This document shows positions 58,250 to 64,000 of a stretch of DNA of 64,000 bases, piece by piece. The translations under genes were made by a program, and so were the position numbers. Each line of letters opens with the position of its first letter. Position 1 is the first letter of the stretch. The stretch lies in contig OY992836.1 in the NCBI GenBank assembly GCA_963921425.1, positions 7,579,825 through 7,643,824 on the forward strand. The letters are read 5' to 3'. Source of the stretch: Dryas octopetala (taxonomy: Eukaryota; Streptophyta; Magnoliopsida; Rosales; Rosaceae). The notes below the pieces were generated by a model. That model was not told the DNA's origin and searched no databases. It saw only the letters and a list, made by a program, of their open reading frames with translations.

Positions 58250-61036
58250 AGAGAGAGGGAGAGGAAGAAGGGCAAAATGGGAATTTGAAATTTTCGCCAA
58301 AAGGTTGGGGGACGCGAGCGCACCACGAGAGAAGAACAAAAACGAAAGAGAGCAGCAGCTGCTTCAACCCCACGCACGCACGCACGCTGACTCCCAAGCC
58401 CTAAAAACGAAGTGACCGACACGTGTCGGGCTCCCAAAGGAGTTACCGGCTGCTGACTTGGCGGTGGGGCTAACTTGCGCCGTTGCGATGGATGTACCGT
58501 GGTTCTCTTTTTTTTTTGTATTTGATTTTGATTCTTCTTTTTCTGTGACAATGACGTGGCCTGAGGGAGAGAGAGTCTTCCGTGTGTTGCTCTGACCGGG
58601 ACGTGCAGTGGTGCAATGGATGGACCGGCGTTACGGCGAACACTTTTCCCATTTTAAAAAAATAAAAATGGAAAGTAGTTGGAAAATGGAAACACATTGA
58701 AGATTGAGATATTTGTTTGCATCCCATTTAATGGAACCACATTTTATTCATTTTTATCAAATAGGACCCACATTAGGTAATTGTTTGTTCAAAACTTGAG
58801 AAGAAAGGATCTTTTTAATATTTCAAGCTTTCTCCCTCATAAAATAAAAGTTTTCATTGTAATTATTTTGCAAAAAAAAAAAAATTATTTATAGGGAATA
58901 TTTTATGACAGTAATGCTCTCCTGGTAAATAATTTGGAGTGAGCACTTATTATCAGACCCAAAAAAAAGTTAGCATTTATTATACTTAATAGTTGAATTT
59001 AATCTAATAAATTAATGGATTATTAAGTTTTGTAGTCACAAACTCAATCCAACAATAATAATATATGATCACTTAGGGTGGCTTAAAATTTAACATTTTT
59101 TTTGAAAAACTTTGTCTTTTATGCTTATATACAACTATTCGAGCACTAGGTATGTAATTTAATAATACAATTTTTCTAGTTGATCTCACTAGGTCTAAAC
59201 CACAATATCTTACTAGGTCCCATATATTGTTCTCAAGTTATTAATTTTCAGTTTAGATTTTCATTACATTACCTCTTATGTTTAATCAACTAAAATGTTA
59301 AATATAAACAAAGAATGATTGAAATTCCTTAATATTGGTTTTTTTTTTATGGGACTTAAATTGGTACATCTTTTCCTACGAACCTAACAATATGGAATAA
59401 AAATGACACTATATATATCTCATTGTTCCAACTCTTTTCTTTTTCTGTGATATTGATACCACTATTTGATATTCTACCCATTGAATTGATGTTTTCGATT
59501 TAACACAAATAAAATGCAAGGAATAATAGATAAGGCAAGGCTTATTCATCCAAAATCAAATTGCCACCTATATTACACTTTGTATGGTGATTGGTCCCCA
59601 AATCACATCAGAAAAATGCTACACTATGCTAAGATGCGCACTGATGAGGCCACGAGATACCCCTATAGGCTATAACTAAGGGGATCTCTCATTCAGTCGT
59701 AGTGCGTAATGCGCACCATGCGCAGTCAAACTTGAACTGTTTTATCACGGACGGATTGCTATTAATGAGTGTAATGACTAATGAGAGTATAATGAGCACG
59801 TGGTAGATGAGGTGTTTTTGGTAATTTTGAGTTGACGGGCCATCTCCCATTTCCCTCATCTTGATGAGGCTTCTTTGTCAACAAAACTTTGCCACGGAAT
59901 GTACCTGGAAGCTTTTGGTAATGATAGTGACACGTGGCACCCAACTACTCTTTCTTTGTTGTACAATTGTGGCCAAATTTTATCATAGCATATCCATAAG
60001 AAAGAGAATGAATTTCTCTACCAAAAAAAAATGAATGAATGAATTTGAATGAGGACAAGCTTATAATATATAGAGAGTTATCTAAAAAAGGGATGATAAA
60101 ATTATATGAGGGTATTAGGTATAGGAATAATACTCTACACTCCGTTATCATCTCCTATACTTGTTTAATGTAATAAAATATAAATAGATATATTAAATAC
60201 TCTTCTTATGATTATATATTAATTTTTGTTTACTTTTCAAATATAATGGTGGTTTTATGACTTAATGTAGTTGTAATGTAATATAATTCATGTTATATTA
60301 AAAACAATTATGTGTGTTAAGTGTATGTTATATATATATAGTATGTTATGTATTTATATTAATTTTATTATCATGTTAATATGAAAAAATGTTTGAATAT
60401 GGTATCGAGTCCGCATACTCGAAGAGGTCTCTATTTACTCGCTGGGTGAAGATGGAAATGATAAATTCAACTTTGCTCCGTCTGATCGCCATCTTTAATT
60501 TATAAATCCAAACACGATTGAGTGAGTTTATTTTCTTATTACAATAGAGGTCATCAAAAGAGGAGAATTTGAACTATGATTTTTAGATGTATAAGTAACT
60601 ACCCTCTATCATTGGAGCTACGTACTTGCTCCTGATTTTTTAAATTTCTTTTGGTCCATTTTTAAATTCCAAAACGGAACTCATAGTAGAACTCTCATCT
60701 ACTATATTCGCCCTCACCAAAGTATCCTTGCTCAAATTCAAACTCGTCCTTTCACGCTATTGACTTATTCTCTTTAGAACATTACATAGCTACATACCTA
60801 TAAGAAACATATATAAAAGGATGAATAATTATTTGTATCGCACATCTGAAGTCATCAATGAACATATGCACCAAAAGCCATCCCCACACAGAATGTAGTG
60901 TTCTTGTTTTTACGTAATTGTCATTATTTAAATTGGCAATCCCTTTGGTTACTTCATAATCTCAATTTTTATGTGTTCGTCATTTATATTGACAATTGTT
61001 ATGTTGTTATATACAATACAATCACATCTTATTTTT
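58250..61036. other. RKP promoter side and intergenic DNA
   Basis: A GA run at about 58240-58260 lies near the presumed RKP transcription start. Further out, about 59626-59730 holds a short hairpin around GAGATACCCCTA / TAAGGGGATCTC that looks like a MITE remnant. The rest is AT-rich. No gene was recognised. Confidence 0.5.
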
Positions 61037-62071
61037 CCGGAAAAAAAAAAAATGATACCAAGTAAACAGTCCCACAGGTTTCCTTATCATAGATTATAAT
61101 AAAATAGCCAAATTTATGAGAACCAACAATGAGAAAGATAGAGCATGCCAAAAAATTTAGGAAAATTTCCAAACTGAAAAATCCAGAAAGTATGAAGACT
61201 GTCATGGATCATACAAAGTGAACAAGCTAGGGTTTCCAATGGAAGATCTTGCCATTGATAGCAATACCCTTACATGCATATGCGTCCCTAACAGTACACA
61301 ACAGAGCAAAAGTAGTTTAGAGCAGAATTATTAAATCAAATCAAACAAAAAGGAGATAAAAAAGATAAAGAAAGGCAAGATAAAAGTATGAAAGATAAAA
61401 TGGAAAGTGACAGCAGACTTGGAATTTCCAGGAACAGAATCTTACAAGTCAAAAAACTCAGCATCTTCGGCTGAAGTTATGTGGTTCAGAATAAAGACAA
61501 CCAACTCAGTTAACCTTCGAAGGTTTGTATCAGCTCCAGACAGAAATGCTTGAGGTGTCTCATGGGTACAGAACTCCAAAACCCTTGCAAGATTGCATGA
61601 CAGATCAAATATGACACTGCATTTCTTTTGTTGGAACTCTAATACCTGCAAAGAATGTTTACTAAAATTACATACAAAATCTAGTGTGGAAAATACAAAT
61701 AATAGAAGGAACATAAAATAGCCATGCAGAAATTTGCACTTTCACAAGCATACCACTCAAACTATTACCGACTTAAACCACAGACCACATCAAACTCAAG
61801 TATCCAAGTTCGAAAAGCAAAAAAATATATATATTCTACCAGTCATGAGTCTAATGACTTTTACTGCATCACATGATCTGTATTAGTCTTGACTGCACTA
61901 CACGTTTCTCACATAACAAAATCAATTGAAAATGATCTTGCTTTCTTTATATTTCTGAAGCGCACACCCTTGAACAAAATTTCTGGCCTTGACACTTGCT
62001 CCTAGTCTGATAAATAGCTGCTGTGCTAATTACTGTCCAACCAAAACCATGCTACCTCAGTATTCTTCCAA
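61037..62071 (-). pseudogene. Direct duplicate of an RKP internal segment with stranded exon 9
   Basis: 61037-62071 matches 50543-51571 in the same orientation with about 95-97% identity by eye. It contains a full copy of RKP exon 9 (61446-61645, 200 bp) with both splice sites intact and an open frame; at least one amino-acid change is visible (Ile to Thr in CTHE(I/T)PQAF). Flanking exons are missing, so it cannot make RKP. Breakpoints are sharp: CCGGAAAAAA on the left and TATTCTTCCAA on the right. The copy lies about 3.5 kb upstream of the RKP start and 90 bp before a copia LTR. Confidence 0.93.
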
Positions 62072-62160
62072 ATATTGGAGTACATATTTCATCAAATATC
62101 AGTTTTATATTTCTTAGTTTTTTTTTTATATATTTTTTTATTTCGACAATATGACTTGTA

Positions 62161-62644
62161 TGTAAGAATTATTTATGGACAATCCTAATTTACTTAGGAA
62201 ACAAAACAACTCATCATGTCTAAGAACAAAGGAATTGAGCTCTCCATGGTCTATCCGGATTCACCCCATATAACAGCTATGTTAATGAGTTTAAGGGATG
62301 AGGGACTTATAGAAGTTTTAGGACTTCACCTAGATATGAACTAGGACTCTTAACCTTAGAGGAGCAGGATTGTATCTCGGCACAAAGTCTACTATGGGAA
62401 GGACTTGCCGAGACAACCTCTATAAATAGAGCTAGTCCCTGCTCTCATACACACTGCAGAATATTGAGCCCCATAGAATCAATTGCTTCAAGTTGTAGAG
62501 AGAGCAGAAGGCTAGCTTGTTGATTCCACCATGTCTTCCTCATCTAATGGTAAGTTTGGACTTGCAGGTAGTAATGATCTTATGTGTTCTTATACATGTA
62601 TGTCTCAAGTATATAACTGGATGTCTTTATATATATAGTTTACA
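62161..62644 (+). mobile_element. 5' LTR of a Ty1/copia retrotransposon
   Basis: It starts TGTAAG and ends TTTACA (484 bp), directly followed by a primer-binding site. A TATA box (TATAAATA, 62421-62428) lies in the promoter part. The element continues to the right beyond the window, so the 3' LTR is not seen. Confidence 0.85.
62421..62428 (+). promoter_or_regulatory. TATA box of the copia LTR
   Basis: TATAAATA in ACCTCTATAAATAGAGC, 110 bp before the first ATG in the LTR. It marks the U3/R boundary at roughly 62450. Confidence 0.75.
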
Positions 62645-64000
62645 TTTGGTATCAGAGCATCACATACATGTTTAAGAATCAAAAGAACGATTTTTCTAGT
62701 TGATGTTTTTGCTTAACAAGAAACAAAAGCATGAAAAAATTTGTATCTGTTTTCCCATCTAATGTACCAGGTTTTTAAGTTCTATGAGAAGGCCCAATTT
62801 TTATGACCCATAAAGTAAAGCCCAACTTAAGGAATCTCAAAAACAAAAGACACGTTTTTTGTTTGATACATCAGAGAAAAGAAAAGATTAGGGGAAAACA
62901 AAATTGGATTGTTAGGTTGCTAGGATTTTCACTGCAATAATTTATAGAAATCGATTATTATTCTCTATCTCTTTGATATTCGATCAATTTGTATATCATT
63001 GCAATTTGGGTTCGATTTTGGTTCTGTAAATATTTTTGGTTAACTGGTGCTGCAGGAGCTCTCTGCACCAGGTAAGTTCTCATTTTCTTTTCTCTTCTTA
63101 GAGCATGCGTGGGGATGCACATAGGTTTATTTTTCAGTTTAAGCATGCTGCCCCACCATTGAGGATGTTTGAGATATATATATATGCTGCTATGACTATA
63201 TGCCGATGTCATGTATGATGTTGTATTTCACGATTCTGGGATTTTAGCTGCTTATGTGTGTTGGCATATCTATTTATATAAACATGCTAAAGCAATCAAG
63301 TATTAATGGTTATAATCCGCTGCCATATTATGTTTTACATACCAGAACAATTGCTTAAGGTTTTCTTTGATCTTAATCCAGAAACCAATGTTAAATAATA
63401 TTACCAAAGTAATATGACTTGATTAGAAGTTTCTAGGGATTACGGTTTACATGATCAAGCTTGTAGTATCAAATTAATTACAGAATTTATTTCCCAAAGG
63501 ATCTATTCTTTCAGGATTGATACTAGCATGTTGCAGATTGGTTAAAACATGAAGATACTCTTAAGTAGTTGCTTTCTTGCCCAAAGGTGTAGGAACTACT
63601 TAGAAATTGTTTTTTCTTGTAATCTGGTAATATGATAAGGAATGAATAAAGGACATATCAAGTTATCTTGCTCAAAAGTGTTGCTTGATATTGCATAAAC
63701 AGTATGTTGTTTTCCTTTTATGTAAGTATGAATATTTTCTGCAATATCAGTTTCTTAGACACTTGTTTTTGCATGTTTTCCAGTTAATTCCAATTTTGCT
63801 CAGATAGAAACCCTCACTGGTTCCAACTTTAAGAAATGGAAACAAGACATAGAGATTTACCTAGGGTTATCTGAGTATGATCTAGCTTTGAGAGAGGATA
63901 AGCCCAAGCCAATCACTCCCGAGAGTACAGCTGAAGAGAAAGTAAAGATGGAGAAGTGGGAAAAATCTAATAGAATGGCTCTACTCATTATGAGAAAAGC
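62531..64000 (+). CDS. Copia gag, 5' part, apparently with a leader intron (runs off the window)
   Basis: From 63784 to the window end a frame encodes a copia gag N-terminus (ETLTGSNFKKWKQDIEIYLG, then SEYDLAL, ending MALLIMRKA). There is no good ATG in that exon: the frame reaches a CAG acceptor at 63781-63783. A 19-bp mini-exon inside the LTR (62531-62549) starts with ATG in a CACCATGTC context and ends at a consensus GTAAGT donor, in exactly the phase needed. I infer a coding intron (62550-63783) that contains the LTR end and the PBS. Only about 72 gag codons are in the window; pol is not visible. Confidence 0.72.
62647..62658 (+). other. Retrotransposon primer-binding site (initiator tRNA-Met)
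   Basis: TGGTATCAGAGC, the typical plant copia PBS complementary to the 3' end of initiator methionine tRNA, begins 3 bases after the LTR end. Confidence 0.9.

Noticed and set aside
1..64000. tRNA, rRNA or snoRNA genes
   Set aside because: I looked for tRNA A/B-box pairs and rRNA-like blocks by eye and found none I could support. The only tRNA-related signal is the retrotransposon PBS at 62647.

Overview
This is a gene-sparse, transposon-rich stretch of a flowering-plant nuclear genome. The evidence is GT-AG introns, plastid-targeted proteins, a phytocyanin, a plant elicitor peptide precursor, a Ty1/copia element, long-TIR and foldback elements and many (CT)n/(GA)n tracts. A rosid eudicot is likely; I cannot name the species. 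There is one 200-N assembly gap (28262-28461).

Layout: 114-5158 (-) is a complete 15-exon plastid 4-alpha-glucanotransferase gene (DPE1). 8170-8730 (-) is a SEP2-type light-harvesting-like protein. 9075-19292 is mostly repeats: a 1.1-kb foldback element, a hAT/TTF-type transposase pseudogene, a solo LTR with a perfect 5-bp TSD, and a long-TIR element with a perfect 8-bp TSD. 19936-20679 (+) is a MIZU-KUSSEI-like (DUF617) gene. 22061-33075 is repeats again: foldbacks, a LINE tail, two related long-TIR elements with 9-bp TSDs, the gap, and four copies of a ~145-bp MITE. 33253-37159 (+) holds two PROPEP-type loci; the downstream one is intact only after removal of a 94-bp intron, so a plain ORF scan misses its bioactive C-terminus. 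42252-43544 (-) is a five-exon plastid membrane protein of unknown function. 44482-48436 is an inverted duplication whose arms carry a phytocyanin: the + copy is intact, the - copy has one nonsense codon. 49291-57546 (-) is an 11-exon RKP (KPC1-type RING E3 ligase) gene. 61037-62071 is a direct duplicate of an RKP segment with a stranded exon 9, followed by a Ty1/copia 5' LTR, PBS and gag start that run off the window.

From memory of the Arabidopsis map, SEP2, a DUF617 gene, PROPEP6 and RKP lie together around At2g21970-At2g22010, with a membrane protein of unknown function at At2g21960. The window appears to preserve that microsynteny expanded by transposons, which independently supports the PROPEP call. 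The conserved genes do not form one pathway: DPE1 acts in starch/maltotriose metabolism, SEP2 in thylakoid photoprotection, the DUF617 gene possibly in root tropism, PROPEP in danger signalling and RKP in ubiquitination. All exon coordinates were assembled by hand from splice sites, frame and family conservation. Nothing was aligned computationally.
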